Shown: piece after piece, positions 10,555 through 19,688 of the stretch
Layout: each line of letters starts with the position of its first letter
How positions within the stretch are numbered: position 1 is the stretch's first letter
NCBI GenBank assembly: GCA_032027165.1
Contig: JAVSMO010000001.1
Coordinates: 2,777,177 to 2,841,176 of the forward strand
Direction: 5' to 3'
Length of the DNA stretch: 64,000 nt
From: Denitratisoma sp.
Lineage (GTDB): Bacteria; Pseudomonadota; Gammaproteobacteria; Burkholderiales; Rhodocyclaceae
The notes under the pieces: generated by a model
Databases searched by the model: none
Told to the model about the DNA's origin: nothing
The model's input: the letters and a program-made list of their open reading frames with translations, nothing else
Translations under genes and position numbers: made by a program

Positions 10555-11364
10555 CTAAAGGCCCTGCTCGCCCAGCCAGCCGAGGATGCGCTCGGCCACC
10601 TGCCGCCAGCCCAGTTCGAGCATGAGGCCGTGGCCCATGCCCTCGAAGATCTCCGCCTCGACGCCGTAGTGGCGGGCAGTCATCTCGACTTGGGAGGGCG
10701 GGATCAGGCTGTCGTGCTCGGCGCCCAGCACCAGCAGGGACGGCAGGTTCATGCGGCTCTTCAGCGGCAGGTTGAACAGGGTCATGTCCCAGATGGCGCG
10801 GTGCGACTCGGGCTGCATGCGCTTGTACCAGCGCGCCAGGTCTTCCTTCGTCACCGGCTGGGCGAACATGGCGGTGCGCAGGGTGTCGAGCGCCACCTGG
10901 CCGCCGCCGAGCAGGCGGTTGAGGTCGTTCATCAGGCCGGGTTTCTGGAAGGCCAGGCCGAGGGCAGCCGCCCACAGCCCCTGCGGCGGCACCGAGGCCA
11001 TCAGCACAACACCGGCCGCTTCATGTTGTTCCAGGTATTTCTGCGCCACCATGCCGCCCATGGAATGGCCGATCAGCACCGGCGCGGCGGGCAGCTGTTC
11101 GGCCACCGCCGCGACATCGCGCACATAGTGGTCGATGCCGAAGCTGTCGAGCCGCTCGCGGCCGGGCGAGGCGCCGTGGCCGGACACGCTCAGCGCATGG
11201 CAGGCATAGCCGCGTTCGGCGAAGAAGGACAGGAAATGCTCGTCCCAGCACCAGGCGGCGGCATAGGCGCCATGGAGGAAGAGCAGCGGCGTGTTGCGGG
11301 GACTGACTTTGGCCGGGGGCTGGCGGCTGATGACCTCCAGCCCGCTGAAACGGGCTCCGCTCAC
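10555..11364 (-). CDS. Alpha/beta-fold hydrolase
   Basis: The 269-residue protein has the lipase/esterase-like pattern: oxyanion HGAYAAAW (~31), nucleophile elbow GHSMGG (~99), acid in LVLGAEHD (~213) and catalytic His in GMGHGLM (~241). Its start codon overlaps the stop of the upstream GST gene (ATGA), so the two are translationally coupled. The substrate is unknown. A copy of the 24-bp motif lies near the N-terminus and encodes the residues KVSPRNTP in frame, just before the conserved LLFLHG strand. Confidence 0.88.
   Translation of the reverse strand: MSGARFSGLEVISRQPPAKVSPRNTPLLFLHGAYAAAWCWDEHFLSFFAERGYACHALSVSGHGASPGRERLDSFGIDHYVRDVAAVAEQLPAAPVLIGHSMGGMVAQKYLEQHEAAGVVLMASVPPQGLWAAALGLAFQKPGLMNDLNRLLGGGQVALDTLRTAMFAQPVTKEDLARWYKRMQPESHRAIWDMTLFNLPLKSRMNLPSLLVLGAEHDSLIPPSQVEMTARHYGVEAEIFEGMGHGLMLELGWRQVAERILGWLGEQGL
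11287..11310 (-). repeat. 24-bp dispersed motif, copy 2
   Basis: Read on the minus strand: AAAGTCAGTC, 8-base spacer, ACGCCG. Lies inside the hydrolase gene in the coding sense, frame 1 (K-V-S). Confidence 0.8.
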
Positions 11365-11978
11365 TTCGGCACGGCCATGCCCCGCTGCACGGCCGGGCGG
11401 TTGGATATGGCCTTGAACCAGCGCAGGACGTGGGGGTAGCTGGCCAGCGCCACCTCATGCCACTCGTGGCGCGCCACCCAGGGGAAGGTGGCGATGTCGG
11501 CGATGGAGTATTCGTCGGCGAGGTATTCGTGCTTGCCGAGCCGCGCGTTGAGCACGCCGTAGAGCCGCGCCGTCTCGCGCGTGTAGCGGCCGATGGCGTA
11601 GTCGACCTTCTCCGGCGCGTAGCGCAGGAAGTGGTGGGTCTGGCCGAACATCGGGCCGACGCCGCCCATCTGGAACATCAGCCACTGCAGGGCCTCGTAC
11701 TTGCCGCGGTCGGTGGCGGGCAGGAAGCGCCCGGTCTTGCCGGCGAGGTAGACAAGGATGGCGCCGGATTCCATCATCTTCATCGGCTTGCCATCGGGGC
11801 CGTCGGGATCGACGATGGCCGGGATCTTGCCGTTCGGGTTGATGGCGACGAAGGCCGGCGCGAATTGCTCGCCCTGGGTGATGTCGATCTTGTGCACGCG
11901 GTAGGGCAGCCTGCACTCCTCGAGCATGATGGAGACCTTGCGGCCGTTGGGGGTGCCCCATGTGTATAGTTCGATCAT
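11361..11978 (-). CDS. Glutathione S-transferase family protein (YfcG/YghU-like)
   Basis: The 205-residue start MIELYTWGTPNGRKV is chosen because it is the exact start of the thioredoxin-fold GST domain and AGGAAAGGA precedes it. The N-terminal domain shows TPNGRKVSIMLEE and the glutathione-binding loop INPNGKIPAIVD with MMESGAIL; the helical C-terminal domain ends PAVQRGMAVPK. Members of this group act as glutathione-dependent disulfide reductases or transferases in the cytoplasm. It overlaps the downstream hydrolase by four bases, and the preceding gene stops 13 bases before its ATG. Confidence 0.88.
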   Translation of the reverse strand: MIELYTWGTPNGRKVSIMLEECRLPYRVHKIDITQGEQFAPAFVAINPNGKIPAIVDPDGPDGKPMKMMESGAILVYLAGKTGRFLPATDRGKYEALQWLMFQMGGVGPMFGQTHHFLRYAPEKVDYAIGRYTRETARLYGVLNARLGKHEYLADEYSIADIATFPWVARHEWHEVALASYPHVLRWFKAISNRPAVQRGMAVPK

Positions 11979-11991
11979 TGCTGTCCTTTCC

Positions 11992-12933
11992 TCATTCCCG
12001 ATGCTGAAGTGGCTGATCGCCCTGCTGGTGACGGTTTTCATCGCCGGCGTTTTCCTGCCGCGGCTGGCCGCCTTCCTGCGCATCGGCCGCCTGCCGGGGG
12101 ACGTCAGCTTCCGCTTTCGCGGGCGCCTCTACCACTTTCCCTTCGGCACCACCCTGCTGCTGTCCCTGCTCGCCACCCTGCTGTACCGGCTGGTCTAGCG
12201 TCCCGCCGAATTCCTGCCAGCCCTGCGGCGTCCACTGGAACAGCTTGCGCGAGACGGGCCGGCCCTGGTGGCGCTCCACCGTCTCGACGGTCTCGCGCAG
12301 CTGCCCGATCTTCTCCGGCTCCAGGACGGCGGTGAACACCACGACGTCCCGCGTCGGCATGCCGAGGATGAGGCTGTCGCCCAGCTTCAGCGTCAGTTCC
12401 GCCCAGCGCCAGTGCAGGAGCACGCGGCTGGCGGCATAGCCGTCCTCCGTCTCGATGACATACAGCCAGGGCAGCTTGCCGACCTGCTTGACGGCGATCT
12501 CGCCGTGGGCGCGATCGAGGTTGGCCAGGGCGCGCTGGTGCAGCCGGTCGATGTCCATGCCCCAGGACTTCATCATGCCGTAGGAGACCAGCTGGGCGCC
12601 TTCCTTGAATTCGAGGGCGTACATGATGCGCACGTCGGCGATGAAGTCGCTCGTCACCAGGGCGTTGTCCTCGAACCAGGTTTCAGGGTTGCCCATCTCG
12701 CGGCCGATCTTCGCCAGCTGCACGGCGAGGCGCTTGCGCGCCTGCTCCAGGTAGCGCTTGCCGATCAGCACCGGCCGCAGCGCCGCCAGTTCCTCCTCGA
12801 CGCTGCGCACCGGGGCGGCGGGGGCCGCCTGCTCCTGCGCGGCGGGAGGCGCCTCCGCGGCGGGCGCCTGCGCCAGTGCAGAGGAGGCGCCGGCCAGCAG
12901 GCAGAGCAGCAGGGGGAGCAGGGGCTTTCGCAT
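11992..12933 (-). CDS. Secreted DUF1444-like protein with antisense-encoded tail
   Basis: The 313-residue protein begins with a clear signal peptide (MRKPLLPLLLCLLAGASSALA) and an alanine/proline-rich linker. Residues ~45-235 resemble the DUF1444 (YtpQ) pattern, with LHQRALANLD, GYAASRVLLHW and MPTRDVVVF. The last ~70 residues are Q/G/E-rich and of low complexity; this part is exactly antisense to the plus-strand DUF2905 gene (12001-12198). The stop lies 13 bases before the GST start, a normal operon spacing, which argues that the frame is really read to the end. It follows cca on the same strand. No biochemical role is known to me. Confidence 0.65.
   Translation of the reverse strand: MRKPLLPLLLCLLAGASSALAQAPAAEAPPAAQEQAAPAAPVRSVEEELAALRPVLIGKRYLEQARKRLAVQLAKIGREMGNPETWFEDNALVTSDFIADVRIMYALEFKEGAQLVSYGMMKSWGMDIDRLHQRALANLDRAHGEIAVKQVGKLPWLYVIETEDGYAASRVLLHWRWAELTLKLGDSLILGMPTRDVVVFTAVLEPEKIGQLRETVETVERHQGRPVSRKLFQWTPQGWQEFGGTLDQPVQQGGEQGQQQGGAEGKVVEAPAKAEADVPRQAADAQEGGQPRQENAGDENRHQQGDQPLQHRE
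12001..12198 (+). CDS. DUF2905 family small membrane protein
   Basis: The 65-residue start MLKWLIALLVTVFIAGV matches the family start; a longer in-frame start at 11926 would run back over the divergent GST gene. There are two membrane segments (about 3-21 and 47-63) around the family hallmark GRLPGDVSF and FPFGTTLLLS. Function is unknown. The whole gene lies antisense to the 3' end of the minus-strand DUF1444-like gene, an unusual fully nested arrangement. Confidence 0.75.
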   Translation: MLKWLIALLVTVFIAGVFLPRLAAFLRIGRLPGDVSFRFRGRLYHFPFGTTLLLSLLATLLYRLV

Positions 12934-12935
12934 GA

Positions 12936-12959
12936 AAAGTCAGTCCGCGCAGGACGGCG
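12936..12959 (+). repeat. 24-bp dispersed motif, copy 3
   Basis: AAAGTCAGTC, spacer, ACGGCG. It spans the stop codon of cca (minus strand) and the 6-base gap to the next gene. Confidence 0.8.
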
Positions 12960-14160
12960 CGTGGCGCACCGCGGCCACCCGCGCCTCGTGGATGCGCTCG
13001 GGAATGCGCGCCTTGTCGGCGGTGGCGGCGGCGATGGCGCCGGCGTCCACGCCCTGCACGGCGACCAGGGCGCGCCGCAGGGTGTCGCCGGCCGGCCAGG
13101 GCCGGTCCTCCCAGCCGGGGCGGCCGCGGAAATCGCACTCGCAGGCTTCCAGCAGCTGGCCGAAGCGCTCGGGGCGGCGCAGGGCGTCGGCGCGCTCGAG
13201 CAGCTTGACCACGGTGGTGGGACGCAACTGGGCGGCGTCGTGGATGACGCCGTGCTCGCGCGCCGCCAGCACGGCAAGGTCGCGGCAGTCGGCCGGCACG
13301 CGCAGGCGCTCCGAGACGGCTTCGGCGAGCGCCGCGCCGGTGGCCTCGTGGCCATGGTGGTGCGGCCACTCGGCACGCGGCGTGGCGCCCTTGCCGAGGT
13401 CGTGCAGCAGGGCGGCCCAGCGCACCGGCAGCGGGAAATGCCGCGCCGCCGCCTGGTCGACGACGCGCAGGACGTGGGCGCCGGTGTCGATCTCGGGATG
13501 GTGCTCGGCCGGCTGCGGCACGCCGAACAGGCGGTCGAGCTCGGGCAGGATCTTCGCCAGCGCGCCGCATTCGCGCAGCACGGCGAGCATGCGCGAGGGC
13601 CGCGCCTCCATGAGGCCGCGCGCGAGCTCCTGCCAGACGCGCTCGGGCACCAGGTGGTCGACCTCGCCGTTGTCCGCCATCAGGCGCATCAGGGCGAGGG
13701 TCTCCTCGGCCACGTGGAAATCGGCGAAGCGCGCGGCGAAGCGCGCCACGCGCAGCACGCGCACGGGATCCTCGGCGAAGGCCGGGCCGACGTGGCGCAG
13801 CACGCGGGCAGCCAGGTCGGCCCGGCCGCCGAAGGGATCGACCAGCGTGCCGTCTTCGGCCTCGGCGATGGCGTTGATGGTGAGGTCGCGCCGGGCAAGG
13901 TCTTCCTCCAGCGTCACGTCGGCCGCGGCGTGGAAGACGAAGCCCTTGTAGCCGGGCGCCGTCTTGCGCTCGGTGCGCGCCAGGGCGTATTCCTCGTGCG
14001 TCTCGGGATGCAGGAAGACGGGGAAGTCCTTGCCGACCGGCTTGAAGCCGCGCGCCAGCATCGCCTCCGGCGTGGCGCCGACGACGACATGGTCGCGGTC
14101 CTGCACGGGCAGGCCGAGCAGCCGATCCCGCACCGCGCCGCCGACGACGTAGGTCTTCAT
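12940..14160 (-). CDS. cca: Multifunctional CCA tRNA nucleotidyltransferase
   Basis: The 406-residue enzyme adds or repairs the 3' CCA end of tRNAs using CTP and ATP. It shows the class II nucleotidyltransferase start [13 protein letters not shown], the metal-binding pair in [21 protein letters not shown] and the nucleotide-recognition segment [18 protein letters not shown]-terminal HD phosphohydrolase domain follows ([27 protein letters not shown]), the bacterial multifunctional form. It lies 4 bases downstream of the NDUFA9-like gene and its stop sits in a copy of the 24-bp motif. No anomaly was seen. Confidence 0.95.
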   Translation of the reverse strand: MKTYVVGGAVRDRLLGLPVQDRDHVVVGATPEAMLARGFKPVGKDFPVFLHPETHEEYALARTERKTAPGYKGFVFHAAADVTLEEDLARRDLTINAIAEAEDGTLVDPFGGRADLAARVLRHVGPAFAEDPVRVLRVARFAARFADFHVAEETLALMRLMADNGEVDHLVPERVWQELARGLMEARPSRMLAVLRECGALAKILPELDRLFGVPQPAEHHPEIDTGAHVLRVVDQAAARHFPLPVRWAALLHDLGKGATPRAEWPHHHGHEATGAALAEAVSERLRVPADCRDLAVLAAREHGVIHDAAQLRPTTVVKLLERADALRRPERFGQLLEACECDFRGRPGWEDRPWPAGDTLRRALVAVQGVDAGAIAAATADKARIPERIHEARVAAVRHAPSCAD

Positions 14161-14164
14161 GTGC

Positions 14165-15124
14165 TCAGCGGCGGGCTTTGACGCGATAGCCGTAGAAGCG
14201 GTAGCGCGGCGTGCTGGCGCCGAGGTATTCCGGCGCCACCGCCTCGAGCGCCACCGGCGTGGCGCCGAAGGGCAGCGACTCGCCTCCGCTACAGACGCTG
14301 TCGACGTCCATCGAATCGAGGTTGTCCACCGACATCGGCGGGTTCGGCAGCAACTCGAGCAGGCCGGCCTGGATGCGCGCCAGCGCCTCGGGCAGGGCGA
14401 CGATCGGCCGGCGGCAGCCGATCTGCTCGCCGACGTAGCGCACCAGCTCGGCCAGGGTATAGACGCGCGGCCCGCAACAGCAATACGCCTGGCCGAAGGC
14501 GTCGCGGCGATCGAGGCTGGCGACGACGGCCCGCGCCACGTCCTCGACGTACACCGGCTGGAAGCGCGCCTGCGTGTTGCCCAGCGGCATCAGCGGAAAG
14601 CTGCGCTGCAGGGCGGCGAACAGGTTGAGGAAGGAATCGTCCGCACCGAAGATCACCGAGGGCCGGAAGATCGTCAGGTCGAGCGCCGCGCCGGCTTCGC
14701 GCAGCGCGGCCTCGCCGTCGCCCTTCGAGCGCAGGTACTGGCTGGGACCCTTCGGATCGGCGTTGAGGGCGGAGACATGGACGACCCGGCGCACGCCGGC
14801 GGCACGGCAGGCGGCCGCAATCCGCCTGGGCAACTCGACATGCGCCCGGGCGAAATCCGGTCCGTAAGGCAGGCCGTAGCGGCTGTGCAGGATACCGACC
14901 AGATTGATCACCGCGTCCTGTCCGGCAACCAGTCCGGCCAGGCAGGCGTCGTCGTGCACATTGGTTTCGACCACCTCGACGGTAGGCAGGACGAGCAAGT
15001 GCCGGGCGCGCTCGCGGTGCCGCGTCGGCACGGTCAGACGATGGCCTTGCGCGGCAAGCTGCCGCACCACATGGCCGCCCAAAAAGCCGGAGCCGCCGAT
15101 CAGGAGAATTTTCTTTGTATTCAT
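14165..15124 (-). CDS. Complex I NDUFA9-subunit-like NAD(P)-binding protein (extended SDR)
   Basis: The 319-residue start [17 protein letters not shown] gives the Rossmann glycine motif GGSGFLG at once; an open antisense frame upstream (to 17503) is a shadow of the kinase gene. It has the VVHVSALNA strand and YLRSKGDGE in place of the usual YxxxK, as in the atypical SDR/NmrA-like group that includes mitochondrial NDUFA9. The role in bacteria is uncertain; it probably binds a nicotinamide cofactor. It lies 4 bases upstream of cca. Confidence 0.85.
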   Translation of the reverse strand: MNTKKILLIGGSGFLGGHVVRQLAAQGHRLTVPTRHRERARHLLVLPTVEVVETNVHDDACLAGLVAGQDAVINLVGILHSRYGLPYGPDFARAHVELPRRIAAACRAAGVRRVVHVSALNADPKGPSQYLRSKGDGEAALREAGAALDLTIFRPSVIFGADDSFLNLFAALQRSFPLMPLGNTQARFQPVYVEDVARAVVASLDRRDAFGQAYCCCGPRVYTLAELVRYVGEQIGCRRPIVALPEALARIQAGLLELLPNPPMSVDNLDSMDVDSVCSGGESLPFGATPVALEAVAPEYLGASTPRYRFYGYRVKARR

Positions 15125-15247
15125 GCTGTTTAACGGTGCAGCGCAAAGGAGCCTGTACGGGTCCCCGCATTTTAATCTCAAGTCCGGCCCGGACGCGGCG
15201 TTATTACATGCTGCAGTGCTTATTGCAGGCCCGCCGTTGCAGAGAAA

Positions 15248-17698
15248 ATGAGAAATCCCGCGCCCATGCCGAAGAAAATCGGCAAATTCGACATCCTCCG
15301 CGTCCTCGGCACGGGCGCGCAGAGCGTGGTCTATCTCGCCCACGATCCGCAGCTGCAGCGCGAAGTGGCCATCAAGTCGCTGCACCTGGACAGCCGCGAC
15401 GAGGCGCGCAAGCGGGGTCTGATGGAAGAGGCGCGCACGGTCAGCCGGCTGCGCCATCCCAACATCGTGCCGATCTTCGATGCCGGCGAGCAGGACGGCG
15501 ACCCCTACCTGGTGTTCGAGTACGTCGAGGGCCGCAACCTGGCCGAGCAGCTGCGCGAGACGGGAGGCATGCCGGCGCCGCGCGCCGTCGAGCTGATGCT
15601 GCCGATCCTCGACGCCGTCGAACATGCCCATCGCCACGGCATCATCCACCGCGACCTGAAGCCGTCCAACATCCTGCTCAACGCCGACGGCGTGCCGCGG
15701 GTGATGGACTTCGGCATCGCCGTGCGCGTCAACCAGGACGGCACGCCCGGCATCAGCGAAGGCATCCTCGGCACGCCGGCCTACCTGGCGCCGGAATGCA
15801 TCAACGAGGGCCAGGCCAGCGTGCAGTCGGACGTCTTCTCCGCCGGCCTGATCCTGTGCGAGCTGCTCACCGGCAGGCCGGTGGTCAGCGGCAAGAGCGT
15901 GCTGACCGTGCTGCATCGCATGTCCACCGAGCCGATCCGCCTGCCGCCTGAAGCCGCCGGCGTGGCGGACGACCGCCTCGGCGACATCATCCTGAAGGCC
16001 ACCGCGATGGACACCGCCGCGCGCTATCCCGACGTCGCGGCCCTGCGCGCCGCCCTCAAGGCCTGGCTGACGCCGCAGGAAGAGGAGTCCTCCGCCAGGC
16101 CGAGCGAAGGCGGCAAGCAGTCCACGCTGGATTTCCTCCTGCGCCGCATGCGCCACAAGAGCGATTTCCCGGCCCTCTCCGAGGCGATTTCGACCATCAA
16201 CCGGCTCGCCGCCTCGGACCAGGAAAGCGTCTCCTCGCTCTCCAACACCATCCTCAAGGACGTCGCCCTCACCAACAAGCTGATGCGCCTGGTCAACTCG
16301 GCGTTCTACAAGCAGGCCGGCGGCGGCACCATCAGCACCATCTCGCGCGCCGTCATGATCCTCGGCTTCGGCACGGTGCGCAGCATCGCCACCTCGCTGA
16401 TCCTGATGGAGCACCTGCAGAACAAGGGGCAGGCGGCACAGCTGCGCGAAGAGTTCGTGCGCGCCATCATGAGCGGCATCCTGGCGCGCGACATGGCGAA
16501 GAAGGGCATGGTGAAGGACTTCGAGGAAGCCTTCATCTGCTCGATGTTCCACAACCTCGGCCGCATGCTCGCCTACTACTATTTCCCCGACGAGACCGTC
16601 GAGATCCGCAAGCACCTCGCCCAGTCGGGCGGCAGCGAGGCCGCCGCCTCGGCCCGGGTGCTCGGCATCTCCTACGAGGAGCTGGGCATCGGCGTGGCGC
16701 GCAGCTGGGGTTTTCCGGACAGCATGGTCGGCAGCATGCGCCGGCTGCCCGAAGGGAGCGTGAAGAAGTCGGCCCATCCCAACGAGAAGCTGCGCGTGCT
16801 GGCCGGCCTCTCCGACCAGTTGTGCGCGGTATTCGAGCAGGTGCCGGCGGAAAGGCAGAAAGAGGAACTGCTGAAGATCAGCCGGCGCTTCGGCGACAGC
16901 ATCCCCTTCGATAACGAGCAGCTCCAGCAGACCGTCAAGCACTCGCTCGAAGAGGTCGTCAACTACACGGCGGCCATCCGCCTCAACCTGCAGCAGAGCA
17001 CGCTCGGCCGGCAGATCGGCGCCTGGAGCGGCCAGCAGCCGGAGAGGGGGGCGGCAGCCGGGACGGACGCGGCGGTCATCTCCAGCATCCCGGGCAACCT
17101 GACGCGGACAGCAGTCGCGGCGGCGCTGCCTGCCGAGGCGCTCCCGGCGCCGGCCGGCGAGGAGGCAGCCGGCCCCAGCCTGGAAGAAGCCCAGGCCATC
17201 CTCAACGCCGGCATCCAGGACATCACCGGCTCGCTGGTGGGGGACTATGCCCTCGCCGACATCCTGCGCATCATCATCGAGACCATGTACCGCGGCATCG
17301 GCTTCCAGCACGTCCTGCTGTGCATCAAGGATGCGCGCAGCAACAGCATGGCGGCCAAGTTCGGCTTCGGCCCGGAGATCGAGGAGATCATTCGCCGCTT
17401 CCGCTTCCCCCTCGGCGGCAGGAAGGACATCTTCGACGTGGCCCTCTCGCGCGGCGCCGACATCCTCATCTCCGACATTCGCGACCCGAAGATCAGCGGC
17501 CACATCCCGGAATGGTTCGGCAAGACCGTGGCGGCGGAGACCTTCATCCTCTTCCCGCTGGTGATCAAGAACGCACCGGTCGGGCTGATCTACGCCGACA
17601 AGGCACGCGCCGGCGAGCTGGTGATCCCGGAGAACGTCCTCTCCATGCTGCGCGCGCTGCGCAACCAGGCGGTGCTGGCGATCAAGCAGTCACGGTAG
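15248..17698 (+). CDS. Serine/threonine protein kinase - HDOD - GAF fusion protein
   Basis: The 816-residue protein has three modules. Residues ~12-280 are a Hanks-type kinase: glycine loop GTGAQSVVYLA, ATP lysine in VAIKSL, catalytic HRDLKPSN (~135), DFG (~155) and APE in YLAPE. Residues ~295-500 are an HDOD domain (LSNTILKDVALTNKLMRLVNSAFY, MFHNLGRMLAYYYFP), and ~660-815 a GAF-like sensor domain. There is no transmembrane helix, so it is likely cytoplasmic. HDOD proteins often act in motility or cyclic nucleotide signalling; here it could couple a small-molecule signal to phosphorylation. A second start at 15269 (MPKKIGKF) is possible. Its end overlaps the convergent slt gene by 9 bases. 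Confidence 0.9.
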   Translation: MRNPAPMPKKIGKFDILRVLGTGAQSVVYLAHDPQLQREVAIKSLHLDSRDEARKRGLMEEARTVSRLRHPNIVPIFDAGEQDGDPYLVFEYVEGRNLAEQLRETGGMPAPRAVELMLPILDAVEHAHRHGIIHRDLKPSNILLNADGVPRVMDFGIAVRVNQDGTPGISEGILGTPAYLAPECINEGQASVQSDVFSAGLILCELLTGRPVVSGKSVLTVLHRMSTEPIRLPPEAAGVADDRLGDIILKATAMDTAARYPDVAALRAALKAWLTPQEEESSARPSEGGKQSTLDFLLRRMRHKSDFPALSEAISTINRLAASDQESVSSLSNTILKDVALTNKLMRLVNSAFYKQAGGGTISTISRAVMILGFGTVRSIATSLILMEHLQNKGQAAQLREEFVRAIMSGILARDMAKKGMVKDFEEAFICSMFHNLGRMLAYYYFPDETVEIRKHLAQSGGSEAAASARVLGISYEELGIGVARSWGFPDSMVGSMRRLPEGSVKKSAHPNEKLRVLAGLSDQLCAVFEQVPAERQKEELLKISRRFGDSIPFDNEQLQQTVKHSLEEVVNYTAAIRLNLQQSTLGRQIGAWSGQQPERGAAAGTDAAVISSIPGNLTRTAVAAALPAEALPAPAGEEAAGPSLEEAQAILNAGIQDITGSLVGDYALADILRIIIETMYRGIGFQHVLLCIKDARSNSMAAKFGFGPEIEEIIRRFRFPLGGRKDIFDVALSRGADILISDIRDPKISGHIPEWFGKTVAAETFILFPLVIKNAPVGLIYADKARAGELVIPENVLSMLRALRNQAVLAIKQSR

Positions 17699-19627
17699 GT
17701 CTTCGATCTTCGGCGCGTCGCCGTTCTTCGGCGCGATGGTGCCGAGCCGGCGCTTGAGGGACTGCGGCTGGCCGTCGAACAGGGCCGAGTAGTACACCGC
17801 GTTGCTCATCACCTTCTTGACGTAGTCGCGCGTCTCGTTGAAAGGGATCGTCTCGGCGTAGATGGCGCCCTCGATCGGCCGGACGGCATCGCGCCACTTG
17901 CGCGCCCGGCCCGGCCCGGCGTTGTAGGCGGCGGAGGCCAGCACCGGATGGCTGTCCAGCTCGTCGAGCACCATCTTCAGGTAGTTGGTGCCGAGCGTGA
18001 CGTTGACGTCGGTGTCGTTCGTGCGCCCGTGGTGGTAGTCCTTGAGGCCGATCTTCTTCGCCACCCAGCTGGCGGTCTTCGGCATCAGCTGCATCAGGCC
18101 CTTGGCGCCCACCACCGACTTGGCGTTGGTGATGAAGCGGCTCTCCTGCCGCATCAGGCCGTAGACCCAGCCCTCGTCGAGCTGCAGCGCCTTGGCCTTC
18201 GGCTCGACGTGCTCGCGGAACGGCGCCAGGTAGCGCATCGAATAATCGTGCTGGGCCAGGGTGCGGTCGGCGGTGTTGATGGCGCGGTCGAAGATCTCGT
18301 GCCGGTGGGCGAGCTCCGCCGCCGCCAGCAGTTTCCCGTCGTCCATGCCGCGCAGGGTCCAGTTCCACTCGCGGATGCCCTCGAGGCGCATGTCGATGCG
18401 GAACAGGGCGAGGGCGCGACGGATGCCCGGCAGGGCGGCGACGGCCTTCACTTCCTCGCCGGCCGGCTTTTGCGGCAGGGGCGGCGGCATGATGGGACGG
18501 CCGAGTTCGTCGTCGGCGAGGTTGCCGTAGAAGTTCGGCTGGCCGGCAATCCGCCGATAGAGCGCCCGCGCCTCCTCCTGCCGGCCGAGCGCCTCATGGG
18601 CGCGGCCGAGCCAGTAGATCCAGTCCGGCTGCGCCTGCAGGGCCTTCGGCATCTGCTCGATCGCCTCGTGCACCAGCGGCCAGTTGAGCGCCCGCAGTCC
18701 GACGCGCGCCTTCCAGGCCAGCTGTTCCTCGGTGAGGGGGGCGTTGCCGGCCAGGGCATACCAGCCGGCCGCCTCCGGCAGGTGCCTCAGGGCGGCCTGC
18801 CAGCCGAGCTGGCCGTAGATGTAGCCGCGATCCGCCGCGGAGAACCTGTCCTTGATGCCCTCCCACTGCAGGGCCGCCTGGACGGGATCGATGCGGGCGG
18901 TGCGCTGCACGGCGAACAGCGCCATTTCTCGGCCCTGGCGGCTCGCGGCGAAGCCGGACGGCAGCAGGGCCAGGTGGCGCATCGGCTTGTCGGCGATCGC
19001 ATCGAGGGTCTTGGCGGAGGGCGCCTGGCTGGCCGGCAGATAGGCCGCGGTGGTTTTCGCCGCGCCGAGCTTCTTCGCTTCGAGCAGGCGGCGCATCCGC
19101 TCCCAGATGTCGTCGGTGCCGAGGCGCTTGTCGGCGATCAGCTGCTCCATGACGGGCACGCAGGCCTCGGGCAGCTCGGCGGCGGCGAACCACATCGGCC
19201 GCGCTTCCTCCAGCGCGCCGAGGTCGGCCAGGCGCAGGCGGTTCTGCAGGGCGTAGCAGGTGATTTCCTGGTCGGGCTGGACGAGCGGCGGATACTCCGC
19301 GTCGAAGGCATCCCACTCGCGGCGCTTGCCGAGCACCTTCAGCCATTCGCCGCGCAGCTTGTCGGCCAGGTAGCTGCCGGCCTGGCGGGAAAGGAAGCCG
19401 CGCAACTCGTCGGCGCCGGCCTCTTCCAGGCGCAGGCGCAGCAGCCAGTATTCGACATAGGGCTCGAGTTCATGGCCGCGCACCGCCTCGAGCTGTTTGG
19501 CCAGCTTGGCGCGGTCGCCGCGCTGGACGGCGTCCTTCGCGGCCAGCACGCGGTCGTCCGGCGACGCGGCGGCATGGAGTGCCGGCACCATGGCTGCCAG
19601 CGCCAGGGCGCACAGCAGCCGCTTCAT
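17690..19627 (-). CDS. slt: Soluble lytic murein transglycosylase (Slt70-like)
   Basis: The 645-residue protein starts at MKRLLCALALAAMVPALHA, a signal peptide; ten extra in-frame residues upstream are unlikely. A long alpha-helical superhelix (about 25-470) precedes the C-terminal SLT domain with catalytic Glu in GLMRQESRF, then SVVGAKGLMQLMP, LGTNYL and ASAAYNAGPGR. The enzyme cleaves peptidoglycan glycan strands in the periplasm, making 1,6-anhydro ends. It is divergent from the folate gene and convergent with the kinase gene. Confidence 0.93.
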   Translation of the reverse strand: MKRLLCALALAAMVPALHAAASPDDRVLAAKDAVQRGDRAKLAKQLEAVRGHELEPYVEYWLLRLRLEEAGADELRGFLSRQAGSYLADKLRGEWLKVLGKRREWDAFDAEYPPLVQPDQEITCYALQNRLRLADLGALEEARPMWFAAAELPEACVPVMEQLIADKRLGTDDIWERMRRLLEAKKLGAAKTTAAYLPASQAPSAKTLDAIADKPMRHLALLPSGFAASRQGREMALFAVQRTARIDPVQAALQWEGIKDRFSAADRGYIYGQLGWQAALRHLPEAAGWYALAGNAPLTEEQLAWKARVGLRALNWPLVHEAIEQMPKALQAQPDWIYWLGRAHEALGRQEEARALYRRIAGQPNFYGNLADDELGRPIMPPPLPQKPAGEEVKAVAALPGIRRALALFRIDMRLEGIREWNWTLRGMDDGKLLAAAELAHRHEIFDRAINTADRTLAQHDYSMRYLAPFREHVEPKAKALQLDEGWVYGLMRQESRFITNAKSVVGAKGLMQLMPKTASWVAKKIGLKDYHHGRTNDTDVNVTLGTNYLKMVLDELDSHPVLASAAYNAGPGRARKWRDAVRPIEGAIYAETIPFNETRDYVKKVMSNAVYYSALFDGQPQSLKRRLGTIAPKNGDAPKIEDLP

Positions 19628-19688
19628 TCGATATAGTTGCTTCAAACTGCCCACCATCGCTTTCGTATTTCAGGATAGCACACCGTCC

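Noticed and set aside
12384..12407. GTCAGTTCC near-match to the dispersed motif
   Set aside because: Lacks the AAA start and the ACGSCG block.
14165..17503. An open minus-strand frame of 1112 codons across the kinase gene
   Set aside because: Only its last 319 codons (from 15124) encode a recognisable protein; the rest is antisense to the kinase and has the repetitive charged composition of a high-GC shadow.
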